Shown here piece by piece: positions 27,000 through 39,900 of a stretch of 64,000 nucleotides of DNA; position 1 is the stretch's first letter, and the number at the start of each line of letters is the position of its first letter. The notes under the pieces were generated by a model that did no database searches, had not been told where the DNA came from, and saw only the letters and a list, made by a program, of their open reading frames with translations. The translations under genes were made by a program, and so were the position numbers. The DNA is from Camarhynchus parvulus (lineage: Eukaryota; Chordata; Aves; Passeriformes; Thraupidae), in NCBI RefSeq assembly GCF_901933205.1, contig NC_044572.1, positions 31,010,001 to 31,074,000 on the forward strand, written 5' to 3'.

Positions 27000-28486
27000 A
27001 CTTCAGGGGGTTTTTTATTACCCCTCATTTTTGTTTTTTCCTGAAATCCTCCTGAGATTTTTTTAATCTTACCCAAGTATTTTGAATAAATTGGAAAGGG
27101 GAAGATTTCTCTGTCAAAGAGATTTTGCTAAATAAATCCCCCTCTTAAAGAAGTCCCTATCTGTATTCAATGGTTTATTTAAAATATGTGTGTGTGTATT
27201 TGGTCCAGTCTTTAGAATTATAATCAGCTTAATACCACTATTAAGCAAAAAATCACTGTCAAAACTGATTCCATTGTTGCCAGTCTTGCTGAGCAGCTCA
27301 AAGACTGAATGGACTGTGGGGTATTTAGGCAGCTGGAATGGGATAATTTCTTATTTGTAAAGCTTTGCTCATCAGAACAAGGCTAGGGAGGATGATGGAA
27401 GAAGAGCTTTTTCTTTTGTCACATGAGCCTACCATGTTAGTTTCCATTTCATTTCATTAAAACATAGAGATGTATTGCATGAAAACCTGATAATTTAATT
27501 GTCATTATGAAACTATAACAAGATGATCCATGATTTTTGATTTAAATCAGAGTTCAGCTCAGATAAGTATGGAAATCATAATACTGATTTCCAATTTGCC
27601 CTGTCAGAATTATTTTTCTAAAGGTTGCTAAAAACTCAATATAATATACTCAAATATTTTTAATATCATTACAGAAATGTAGTGATCTAATAAAACAGTA
27701 CCAATAAGCATTAAGGAATCATATTTTAAATTGCTCTTATTTGTTATCACTTTTGTTAATTTCACCAATATGCATCTTTAATATGGATTTTGAATTCTAA
27801 AATTAAGTTTTTATTTTTGACCAGAGATTCTCTCTTCTGTCTTTAATCTGATTTTTTAAAAATTGCCTGTTATTATAAGGATTAGTTTATTAAAACTCTT
27901 CATCTCTCTGCTTACACATTCACTTCTGCTGCTTGAACTGCTACACTCCAGTAAGTTAATGCTGAAGTAAAATCTATTTTTCTTTATAGCTGCCAAATTG
28001 ACTGGTTTTTTGTTAGAAACAGATTGCTTATATGCAATTATACTCTGATTTATTGGAGAGCATTGGTACAACTTTTGTTCTATTTCTTGTGGGGATTAAT
28101 AGTCTTTGCTTGAGAAATTAATTTCAATAGTTTCTAGGCAAATCTTACCTATTCTAAAAATGCAGCTGAAAGTTCACAAAAGTTGTTTAACACTTAGTGG
28201 CTTCTTCATAATCTTTTCTCAGTATGCAGCAGAAATAGAAGATATTTAAGAGGATATCAAGAGTGCCAAGTATTTTCTATAAAAACACTTGTCTATCACA
28301 AGAATTCAGGAGTTTCATAATCATAAGACAAATCTTGGAAAAGTTATAAAATGCATTTTGTATGCTTTTTACTTACCCTATGGTTTTACTTTATGATATG
28401 CTCTTCAGATATATTTTGCACCCTTTCCTTTGCAATCCTTTGGTTCCTAAAAGAAAATGCAAAGTGAGATTTTCTGAACTGTAAGC

Positions 28487-28868
28487 TGTGACAGTGGTCA
28501 CAAGGGTTCTTGGATGAGGGAAGAGATGAGAATGTTGACTTCATGTTCAGAAGGCTTGATTTATTATTTTATTATATGTGTTACATTAAGACTATACTAG
28601 AGAATAGAAGGAAAGGTTTCCTCAGAAGGCTAGCTCAGAATAGAAAAGAAAGAATGATAACAAAAGCAGCTGGCTCGGACAGAGAGCGAGAGCCAGCTCT
28701 GCCGTGACTGGTCACTGAATCAAAACATCCACACGAGACCAATCACGGATCCACCTGTTGCATTCCACAGCAGCAGATAACCATTGTTTACATTCTGTTT
28801 CTGAGGCCTCAGCTTCTCAGAAGGAAAAATCCTAAAGAAAAGGATTTTCACAAAAGATGTCTGCGACA
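28487..28868 (-). mobile_element. Solo LTR, avian endogenous retrovirus (family A, copy 2)
   Basis: This 382-bp element, TGTGACAG...CTGCGACA on the plus strand, is collinear with copy 1 and, inverted, with copy 3. The minus-strand AATAAA is at 28565-28560. It includes an antisense CCAAT-type box (GAGACCAATCACGG) and CCACCTGTTGCATTCCACAG. Flanks GTAAGC and ACAAGC agree at 4 of 6 bases. By eye it is closer to copy 3 than to copy 1 (for example, shared AACATCCACACGAGACCAAT). No internal genes are present. Confidence 0.9.
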
Positions 28869-31800
28869 ACAAGCTTCTAGAATCTGGAATTTTAACGAAT
28901 ATGATTCTAAGAGTTGATAACTGTGCCTTAGGGTCTCGCCAGTGAATATGGAAAGGGATTCTTACTACCAAGATCTGACTGCAACCCTTTAGACTGGAGA
29001 CTTAAGAGGTAAGAGATTTAGGCGGTTATGATGTTTATTAAGTAACACACCACCAAGAAACTACTAGTTCTCTAAACCAGAGTTGTGTTTATCAAAAAAA
29101 ACCACACAACTAGAAGTGTTAGGTCACCATTGCAGTGCTATGGAAAACCCTTTCAAATCACACACATGTTCTTTGCCTTTTCCTTTCTCCATTTAGTGTT
29201 AGGGTGCAACTCTGTACCTGCTTGCTTTGCCCTGTTCAGACCATGCAGGTGTAGTTTAAGGTGTCTTAAAAGTTTTACATTAGTCTCTGAAATAAAAGAC
29301 TAATATTAAGAGCTTACAGCACTTTGTGTTGCTCAATTAACACTACTAAATGGTGAGTCAGAACTCTAAGGGGGAATCTGGCTCGGTCATTTGACTTAGA
29401 TTACTTGTGGTTTTCATTAAAAGATGAGAAAAAGATACTTGTCCAAGAGAGTAGATTTTATCGCAGATATGAACAATGAAAACTGTAGTGAGGCCACTTG
29501 GCTTAGTTAAAACATAAAACAACATAGTCTCCAGTACTTAGAAAATATCTGGTCTGTGTCCAAGCAACTTTATAGCCCTATTTAGAATAAACAATGTACA
29601 AACAATATGTTGTCCCTTGCTTTCCATTTGAATTAGGCTGGGAAGTCTTACAGGGATCAAATAGCACATGCACAGATAGGCATCCCTCAGCTGACTGTAA
29701 TGGTATTTTATGATATAAAACTAAACCACAATTCAAAGTCCTTAAATAAGGATATTAAAATTATGCCAAACTAGACATTTCTAAAAATTGCTCTGTATTT
29801 GTATGGATTTTTTTCTCTCCGCAAAGGCATGTGTTTGAAGAGAGAAAGAAGTATTTTTGTCTCTTATTCAGTATTTGGCAAATGCCGTCACAGAGAGTGA
29901 ATTAAACACCGAAAGATGGTCAGCATCCAAGGTATAAGAAAACTGTGAAAAAGACTCAGTCTGAGGCCCAGGTGTCTAGAGCAAGAGTGGAGCCATTATT
30001 TTCTTCTCAGTCTCCACAGTGGATCTTGTTTTATCTTTCATGAGAACCATAATCTATATACTTCAGACAGTTAAGTAAACACTATATTTTAAATTCTGAT
30101 TTTAGATATATTTAGCTAGTTTTACAATATAAATGTAAGAGAAGAGAAATAGATCCCAGCACTTGAAGTTTATGATCAGTGAATATTTTCAAAAGAAAGG
30201 AGCTTATAGTCAAACAATATAGTGTTACTGAAAAATAATTAGAGTGCTTTTCCCTTAGGGGCATTGCTTTTAAACCTTATCCAGTTTATCCTGCTCTTGG
30301 CATCCTGCTGCTGGCATCAAATGGACTCCTTTTATAGGTAGTTACCTAGGCTGTCTCACAGATGTATATGTCCCAGGAGAAGGCAGCCATATAAAAGGAG
30401 CCTGGCAAAACCATCCAGCCATTTACAAAGTGTCTCCAAACACTTGATGGCTTTTGCAGTAAAATTCTGATGCCAGTTGCCACAGCTCCCAGAGAGCTTC
30501 AGAGCCTGCTTCTCATTTGGATGGCAAAGAGGGTGGCTAGCTCATTTTTGTCACTGTTGTAATTGAAGCACACTTCCAACAAGACTTTAAAAAATATTTT
30601 TAAAGTTGTGTGTTTATGTATTATGCTTTATAATTGCAGAGGAGACTGGCTGTGAAAGTCAGCATCCCATACTGACACAGTGTGCTCTCTGATGAGATCT
30701 GTCTAATCACTGACTGTAGCAGCAGGAATTTGGGGCACACAGCACCTTGGCAGGATGTGACAGCAGGCCATATTTATAAAGCTGTAGAAGCAGTGATATT
30801 TCTAATTTCTTAAATGTTGTTAAGAACACTGGATTTGCTTTTTTTTGTCCCAAATTTGCAGCTGTCTTGTAGAAATAAGTATAGCAGTGTTGTCTACTTG
30901 GGATTTACATGAATGTGTGCTTTCATTTGAATTTGACCTTGAATTGCCTTGAATGAAGTGAAACGTTGGTAATAAAATAGCAGGAGGACATTCCTTACGT
31001 AACAATGCTGGAGTACCCTTGGTCGCTCCAGAGGATCTGGGAAGTGAGAGGTCTATCCCAGCTGCTCAGGCCAGTTAAAGATCTGGCACCGCAGCTGTGT
31101 GAAAGAAGTTCCTTCCAGTAGAAGGTGGTGACCATGAAAACAATTCATGTTGCACCAAGACAGTGAGATGCCTGTTTGGACTCCAGTTTTTCTGCAGCAG
31201 AAACTCACAGAAGTCAGTGAAGTAGGCAGCTCTGGAAGCTGACCCAGGCAGATGACTGAGCCAGATTGTTATTCCTAATAATTTCTACTGTCAGCTCTGT
31301 GAGTTTGGACATGTGAATAATGAGAGCAGGCACACTGATAGTGCTCAGACCAAGATTTAGGTCAGTCTGAATTTTCAGCCGACTGCTGTCTATTACACAT
31401 CACAGGAGGAGCCAATGCAAGAAATGCCTGGTACAGTGGCTAGAACATATGATTTTTAGTTCTTTATTTCATGTCAGTCACCTTCACTTGTCCTGTGCAG
31501 TCAATCATGAATATTAATGTGTAAATTCCTTGTTTGCAAGAGAACTAAATCCATGGTTCCCAAACTGCTGTTGCAGAATCAGATGGCTAATGGTATTTAA
31601 ACAACAGTCCTGATCGAAGGGACTACAGCAGTTGTAAATTAGTGGACATCTGTGACCTCTCAGCATAGATGAAAAGCATCTTTGTGCCCTTTACAGTTGA
31701 ATTCTGCGGTTGCTTCAAGGAGATCTTGACAACTGCTTTTTGCTCTGACTTTATGCAGTGCTTAGCATAACTGTACTGATTCTGCCTGTTTCTGGATCAG

Positions 31801-34800
31801 TTACTACAAATAGCACAGTAATAAAATCTTTCAAATACATTGGCCTAAATTATATCCTGACCTTCAGCTGTGTCCTATCAGCATCAGACTACATTTCTCC
31901 ATAGGCTTTTTCAATGTTTACATCAATAGCCAAGATGTGTCAGAGGCTGAAATAGGTTTAGCTATAATAGAAGAGTAATGAAACACAAAGACAGTGTTAT
32001 AGTGTTATATATTGCCTTCAAAGAAAACTTAATGTGTCTTGATGTTAATATGGCAGTGAAGTGGGGGAAATTACAGCAGTCTGTAATATAGAACCAAACA
32101 AACCAACCAAAAGCCAAAAATAAAAACCCAATGATCATTTAAAAAAAAAGGACAGAATTATGAAGACTGAATTTGAATGCCATTACTTTCATTTCAGGAG
32201 GTATTTCATAGCTAAAATTTTGAAACTTTCCTATGATCCTTTCCTTCAATAATTAAGCTAATGACACATAGGAGCACAGGCAAAATAATCCAAGCTAGAG
32301 TATGGTTAGGGTATTGTGCTCACAAGTGATTGAATTTTTTTTTGAGGAGAGTACCAGCTACAGGAGAATATTTTCCAGAACTGTACATGAACAAAACAAG
32401 GCTAGAAAAAGGAATATATATTTTCCTATTATTACATTCATGCATGGAAACTATGAGACTTTTCCACTAAATGAAACACAGGAAAGAGAAAAAGCTCCAG
32501 AATGACAAAGAATCGCTGTGGTTTTTATTTGTCTGTGACTTGAGACCATGGCTGACATCAGTATTCGTTTTGTTTTGTCAAGTTGTTTTGCAAAATTTAG
32601 GTGGGCCATAACTAATAATGACATACAGGAACTCTCTAACTAACCTCAGCAATTATTTTTCTGCCTATTACTCTGTACTGTGCTGGCTTCTTCTAAGCAT
32701 TTGTGCAAGCACTTTTGTGCTCATTATAATCTTAGTCATGTGCTGCCAGCATTTCAATAAGTACCTCCCACAAAAATGTTTATTTGTACTGTGTACCAAA
32801 TGTTGCATCCTTATGCACAGAAGAGGAGGGAGACTGGGGAGAGAGACAACTTAGATTTTTAAGTGCCTTTTCTGAAAAAAAAGGAGAAAAAATCCCTGAT
32901 AATTTGTGGTATAGGCCATTTAATATAGGTAAGTAGAGAGAAAGAGTGTGAGATTTGGCAGGGTAATTTGTCAGCATTTGCAAGACTATAGTCCTAAAAT
33001 TGTAATGTTTGGTGACATAAAGCCATCAGAATACAGGCCACTGTTGTTATATAAGTATTTTCATAGGACAGTGAAAACTATTATTGCTGCACATAATAAA
33101 GCCATCCAAACCACCTTTTGCTTTTAAACATGTTTTAATGTGTCCCTTCTGCTTTAATTAGAAAAAGAGAGACCTAGCAGAACTATTCTAAGTTAATGGG
33201 TAATCCTTAGGATAAAAATAGTTAGATTTGAGGGAAAAAAATTATGCAAAGCCAGTACCTTATTGGAGACTTGTAGGTGGGTCTAGATTCTCATTTAGAT
33301 TAAGTAGCCTGGGATGGTATTTTCTTATAATCAATAATATTTGTTTGAAAGGGGCAGTCTGCTAGAAAAAGCTCATCTGAAATAATACAGTTAAAAGAAA
33401 GCTGTTCCCTTTGGGAATGGTGTAATATGAAATAATATTTAATTGATAAAAAGTGATCAAAAATCAATTGCTGCCCTTTCTAGAGACATACCTGACATTA
33501 CATAGAAAAGACATCTGGATTATTTAAGTGTTGCCTTTTCTTAAGATAAACTTCCTGATTTGGTGTTACACAGTTTCTGGTGTTACTTGCAGCTGACTAT
33601 TGCACAGAAACAGGGAGACTCTTCTATGAGTGTCTTTTTCTGCTAAAGATATTTCCCAGCTTTTATTGTTACTGGCCACATTTACATTGAGAAGGCTGAA
33701 ATAAAAGATGTACAAAAGTCAGGGTTTCTACAAAAATGTCCTGACTTAGGTGTCCATTAGTGTATGAATAAAAGCATCTCTTACATGGCTAATCTTTCAG
33801 TTCATCACAGGCTTTGTCCTACAGTTGCAATGCAGGCTAGCTCCTCTCTCTTAAAGCTTCATGCCACATCTGCATGTGGTGAGGTATCAATGACCCCTCC
33901 CAGGAGTGACCAGCAAGCAGGTGGAGGACACTTTCTCCGACTGCAGTGAGATGCATAGATCTCATGTGCAGAGGATGCCCACAGTTTGGCTAAGTGAAGA
34001 ATATGTGTCTGTTTGTATGACAAAAGCCTGCACACTCTGAATAGCCTGCAAATGCTCCTGGAAGAACCCATGAACCTTGCTGTGCACAACCACAAGTATT
34101 TCTTAATATACAGCTTCATGATAATCCACTTAACTATTAAGGTAGCAATGCTTAATGGATAAGGCCTGAGAAAGAGCTTAGAAAGGTCCTGGAGATATCC
34201 TTTTTGTGTCCTTGAAAAAAGGCTTTCCTAGCTTCACTTTTCTTCCTGTGCTTTTTGTCCCTTTCATTATAGGAGATCACTGCACCATAGATCTTTAGCT
34301 TAAAACCAGCCATTGATGTAGTACAAATAACTAACAATCATAAGCATTTGAGTAACAATAACCTCTCTTTTTCCTCTCTCTCCTCTTTTACCTTCCTCTC
34401 CTCTCCAGATGTACTTTAAAGTAGGCAAAAATAAACTGAAGAGGACTTGAAATGTGTGGGACTTGAAGTGTGTTGACTAGCAGTTAATATCTTGTGGTTT
34501 TAATTATTGTGTCTATTGTGTCTTTTGTTATATTTTCCTTTTCTGGTGAAGTAACCTGACACAAATTTCTGTAGAAATGCAACAGTCTGTCAACATTGTT
34601 CTTAGATTAACATGCTGAGTTTCTGTACCAGGAGTGCTTACCTTTATGCAACCCAATCTCCAAAGTAAAAGCCTACTTGTTAGAAGTCTTTCAAAAGGAC
34701 AAAAGCTGTCTGAGGTTAAAGTCCTTGCATTAAATAGATACTGGCCTTAACTACAGTGTTTCTCCTAAATATCTTTGTTTAATTAATTTAAAATGTATAA

Positions 34801-36669
34801 AATAACAAGAAACCAAAAAGCTGTGAGAAAGTGTCTTTAGCCTAGGGTCAAAATTCATATTTTATCTTTGGTTTCTGTCTATTAAAGGACACGACTACCA
34901 CATTTCTGTGTTTTCTTTTGATTTTTGTCTGGATATATTCAGCTCCCTTGCCTTCAAAGTCATCTCTGGGCAGATTTTTTGGCTGAGGCAGCCTGTGCTC
35001 ATGTTCTTCTCAGTCTCATCAGGGGCTGGATCCTGAAGTCTATTCCTGAGCACAGAGCCAAACAAAGGGCTGTGCTCAGCCATTCTGGTGCTAAGGGAGA
35101 GCATTGACTGACCAGAGATGGAGCAACAGGTAACACAGGTTTTGTAACAAACCTGCAAGGACCTGCAGGGCTGGAGTGGGGTTGGCATGGGGTAGGCAAG
35201 AGCTGGAGAGCAGCCCACAGAGGTTAGCCCAGGCAGCTAAGGCTGTTGGAAGTGGTTGTCCAGCTTAGGAGAACCTTTGGAGAAAGAAGAAAGTAGAGGA
35301 CTGGTGGTCATAGGAGATGGGGATCTCATTTCCCAGGACCCAGAGCAGTGAGTGAGGGAGAGCAGCTGAGGTGTGAGGTGGAGCAGGGTCTACAATGACT
35401 GACTGCCAGCTAAGCCGAGAAGAGAACACCTCTGGGGAGAGAGGCAAGGGGATTTGAGGGGATGGGAAGGCTGAGAAGGCATGCTTGTAGCATGGGACTG
35501 CTCTGAAAGCTTCTGATCTGAACACTTCCAACCAGGACCTGTGGAGGAAAATTGTACCAGACAGTCTCCACATGGATCTGCACTGGTCATTCTCATTCTC
35601 CTCGTCTCAGCTACACCGCCACTTTTGCTTTATGGAGCAATATAGAACTTCTATAGGCAGATAAAAATCAAGGAAAGGATAAGGTCCCTTTGGTTTTGCT
35701 ACAGTAGTTTGTTATGTTTGATACCCTGACATAAAGGGTAAATGGCTTCCCACTGAAGTCATCATGCTGGCTGGAGGTCCCCAGGTGAAAAGACTTTTTT
35801 GTGGGTATGAAAATGAAGCTTCTGACCTAAAACCTTTAAAGAGTCTTGCAGGCGTATGAAACCAATTCAAATTTCTGTTTCTATGAGATAATCCCCTGAT
35901 ACTAATGACTGAGGTCTATAATTTATTCAGCAAAATGTCCCAACTCCTTCTTCCTGGGGTTTCAGGGCTTTGGGAGTTTTTTATCTTTTTTATTCTTTTA
36001 GATTTGATAATCCTATTTAACCCTCCTGCAAATGGGACCCCAGGGAGAGCTTTTCAGTTACACACAATTAGTTTTATAAGCAGCATTATTAAATCATCCA
36101 TTGGCTGTTTGGTATTTTTAAATTCCTTTATAAATAGCAATAGAGCCTTTTGTATGAAGAACAGAGGGTGGCATTATGTGAAATCATTTTAGATTCTAAT
36201 AATAATTTTTCCTGCTTGTGAGTAAAGCTAAGAAATGAGCTTTCTTGTCTAAAATTTTGTTCAAAATCCTTTGCCTCACTCCTCCTTTCTCCTCTTCATG
36301 ACTTTCCCTCAGATGCATAAAATAAGGCTTCGTTGGATCCTGAGAGAAAAGCAAGTTCACGGAGCAGGGCCAGCCCTGAGGAGTCTTGCTAGGTTGATGT
36401 CTCCCTGCCTAAAGATGAGAACTGTGCTCCCCTATCAGTGACCCCATTGCCAGAGGCAGCATGTCAGAGGATCACAGCTCAGTCCAGCTGCTCTTGGACT
36501 CAAGGCCACAGAGCTGGAGAAGGGCCACAGCTGTTGCTAAATAAATTGAGGAGCTGCTGCCTGAACTGGGCCAGAATGGAGGCAGGTGCTGGAAAGGAGC
36601 CTGCTGGGATGTCTGAGGACCATGTGAGCCCCATGGTTTTAAGAGGGTAGTTCCTGAGGGGTAGATGTA
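28869..36669. other. Intergenic, no gene seen
   Basis: About 7.8 kb. It is mostly AT-rich, with a pyrimidine-rich tract near 34365-34410 and a locally GC-richer stretch at 34980-35600 that has several overlapping open frames on the minus strand. None matches a family I know, and the frames overlap one another, so I do not call a gene. Confidence 0.5.
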
Positions 36670-36954
36670 GTCATGTGGGGGTTGGTCTCTTTCTCCAGGC
36701 AGCAACTGACAGAACAAGAGGTCACAGTCTCAAACTGTGTCAACAGAAATATAGGTAAGATATTAGGAAAAAGTTTTTCATGGAAAGACTGATAAAAGTA
36801 CTGGAATGGTCTGCCTGGGGTGGTGGCGGAGTCACCATCCCTGGATATGTTTAAGAAAAGATTGGATGTGGCACTCTGTACACTGGATTTCCTGTCAGGG
36901 AACGGGTTGGACTTAATGATCTTTAAGGTCTCTTCCAACCTTGTGATTCTGTGA
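36670..36954 (+). mobile_element. CR1 LINE 3' fragment
   Basis: The CR1 3' region in sense: TCATGTGGGGGTTGGTCTCT, ACAGAACAAGAGG, GATATTAGGAAAAAG, GGTGGCGGAGTCACCATCCC, GGTTGGACTTAATGATCTTT and the tail CTTGTGATTCTGTGA. The 197-codon open frame on the other strand (36639-37232) is the antisense shadow of this element. Confidence 0.92.
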
Positions 36955-39900
36955 AGAGTGCAGGAAGGGTGGGGGGAGAGCAGGCATCTGCCCACTCCAG
37001 ACCCGGTCTCTAGAGGAAATGGTGAGAAATAGGACAAGTGGAGGGTAGTATTTCTCCCTGCTGCATTTTCAGTATCCAATTCTGTCTTATATGAAGCTGG
37101 TGGCTCTAGACAAACCACCACATCCACTAGGCACTTCTTTTTTCTCTGTGAATTTGCCTGGTTTTCTTTTGCACCTGTGTATGATTTTGTCTTCAGCAAT
37201 ATCCCATAACAACACATTCCCCAATTCCTCACTGTATGAAAGGGTAATTTTATTTATTTTTAAACCCATTGCCTGATAACTTCATTCTTATGAGACAGAC
37301 TGAGCAGTCATTGCATATTCACCTCCCCCTTGTCACTCTGGATTCCCATTGTTCTCAGGGTATTGTACTTGACAAGGCTGTATTTTCGATCTTGTACTGA
37401 ATTTAACACAAACATAATGCTTAATCTCTGAAGGTGTGGAGTGGAGCTGAATACTCTTCATCTTTTCCTGCTCTCCTGGGGCTATTGTGCTGCCACCCCT
37501 ATTCCTGCCAGGTCACTTCATTTACATTTTAAAACCTGGGATTTAGAATGGATATGTAAATTGACCTTTCAGTTCGTACAGTAACTCCTGATACATAGCT
37601 TTACAATTAAGTCTGAACCATAAATTTAAGATTTAAGATATAGGCTGTGTTCCTGTCCAACTTATGCTGAAAGGATCATAAGAATTTGATTTGAGAAAAC
37701 TGAAATAAAAATTGAATTAAAAAATTAATCAGCACTGTTATTTCTTTCTATGGAAGGTTCAGAAGCTTGTGTTAGTTTTGACAGTCTTTTTCAAATGAGG
37801 ATTTATGTTTTTGAACTTACATTCAAGATTCTCCAACAAAAAAAAAAAAAAAATTTGAGAGGATATTCTTGTAAGAAGAATATGATTTCCACTGGTTTCC
37901 ACTGCAACATCCACAGACTGCCCTCTTCTCAAAAGTGAGATAATTCTGTTTCTGACAGCAATATCAGCAAACTACTTTTGTTTATGAACGCAGTAAAAGG
38001 AATATGCATTCATCTTTTTAACACACAGGATTTATAAATTAAGAGGAATTTGTATAAAGACATTGCTCATTTCCTGGTATTTACTGAACCATTATCTTTT
38101 ACCTCATGACCTCTTCCTCTACTCTTCTTAATCTTAAAAACCAAAAAAAAAATCTCAAGAGATTCCAGTGGACAACATAATTTTGTTTATTTTGTTTAAA
38201 AATATATACTGTAAACTAAAAAAATAGATTATCTACATATATATATACATTGGCAAGAAATAGAAAATGGCACTTTTTGTACTAAAAATAATCACAAGTT
38301 ATTTGAATATCCCATAGTGTCTGTAGATATTTATTGGCAACATATCTTTCAAGAACAATGGTTATCATTCACACTAAACTAACATTTCCTTTACATATCT
38401 ACAATTTTTCTAGGGCCTTGCCAGAGAATTTAACAGTTGGTGTCTCACAGTAATGTGAAGAATATAATTTGCTACAGTCTGTTCCTGGGCATGGTGGGAA
38501 ATACAACCTTTTTCTCTCTATTTTATTCCCATATTTTCACAGGAAAATTTCAAATCTATGACACAAACACAACAAAACAGCATAGCTTTATATCCCTGTT
38601 TGGTACAGCTGACCATAGCTGAACAAGCTGTTAGATGACGAAAAAGCAGGATCCCTGGATTTAGATGGGAATACAGCATTGCCATCTGCAGTTCTACATA
38701 ATTTGTAACTTTGTTATTTCCTAGGTCATTGTCAGCTGGATCACACACTGAGCCCAGATATACTTTAGGAGTAGGTTTTTAGAGTCAGCTCAACGCAACA
38801 AAATTGAGTTGCTCCTTTCGAACTGCTTAGTGTTTGTTTTCCCCACAGTTTAGGTTTACAGAAAGGATTTGTGTAAAACAGTCTTTTTCATGAAAAAATT
38901 ACCTAATAAACACTTGTCTACTCCTCCATATTTTTCTGTTCTCCGGAGGAAGAAAGATGGCTGGTGCCTCCTCCCATTTTCTCCCCTAGAAAATTCCACA
39001 AAGAACACCCCATTACGTGTAGCTTGGTCTTGGCATCCAGCCTGCTGCCTGGAGCCTGGCTTGGGGAGTAGCACTTTACTCACATTTTAAAAGAAACTTC
39101 CTTTTCCTTCCCTAAACCTCTGCTTTCCAAAAAAAGCAAAGGAAACCTAAGAAACTGAACCCTTCCCCAAACCCAAACAGAGGGCTAGAACTTCTGGGGG
39201 GGAATAATATGCCTTTTCTCTCCAATCTTGACTGTTATTAATTCAGAAATATGTCACTGCACTGTGTCATTAAATGGCATGAAGCCTCTGCACTGCAAAA
39301 TGAATGGCTTGCAACTTCACTGAAAAAAACCCAGTATTTTTAGTATGAGTGACAGGTTTTCCTTGCCACTGCCCACCGTGGAAGGTATCTGCCCCACTCA
39401 GGTGCTCTCAACCAAGGGAACCATTATTCCAGTTTTCATGGGTGGGTGGAATCGTAAAGCAACAGATGCACTCACAAATCTCATTTGCCCATTTGTTTAA
39501 GAAACACCTATTCAGAGGATAGAAGGATGAAGGAAGGTGAGGGGAGGTTTTCTGCCTACAACTTCAAAGTAAAATGGAACTGGCTGACACAGCTGTTTTC
39601 TACACAAAGAAATTAGGAAACCTGGAAACAGAGGGTCATTTAAGGCAAGGACCAGCGGCTGGTATTTTTCCTTGTCTCCTCCCAAGGAGCTGTTAATCTC
39701 ATCTCACTTTGAAGAAACCCAAGAAAGTATGTGTGCAGGCTCATGGGAAAGCTGTTCTCTCTTGACAGGGTGGGAGGAAAAGAAAAAAGGTCAAGAACAG
39801 AGCATGTTTACCTAAGCCATGTGCTCCAAGCCGTGTGCTGCTCTTGAGTGCAGCTGCTTTCACTCTGAGCTGGCATTTTGTGGTTTTGAATACTAGACCA

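Larger units (their letters stand above)
24301..28486. other. Intergenic, no gene seen
   Basis: AT-rich sequence with an A-rich low-complexity tract (26794-26874) and a perfect tandem duplication (26954-26999). No gene is recognised. Confidence 0.5.

Noticed and set aside
34895..35596. Cluster of overlapping open frames in a GC-richer patch
   Set aside because: Frames on both strands overlap, lack recognisable domains and are explained by locally higher GC. A noncoding exon is possible but unsupported.
36639..37232. 197-codon minus-strand open frame
   Set aside because: It is largely the antisense of a CR1 3' end (36670-36954), with no protein similarity of its own.
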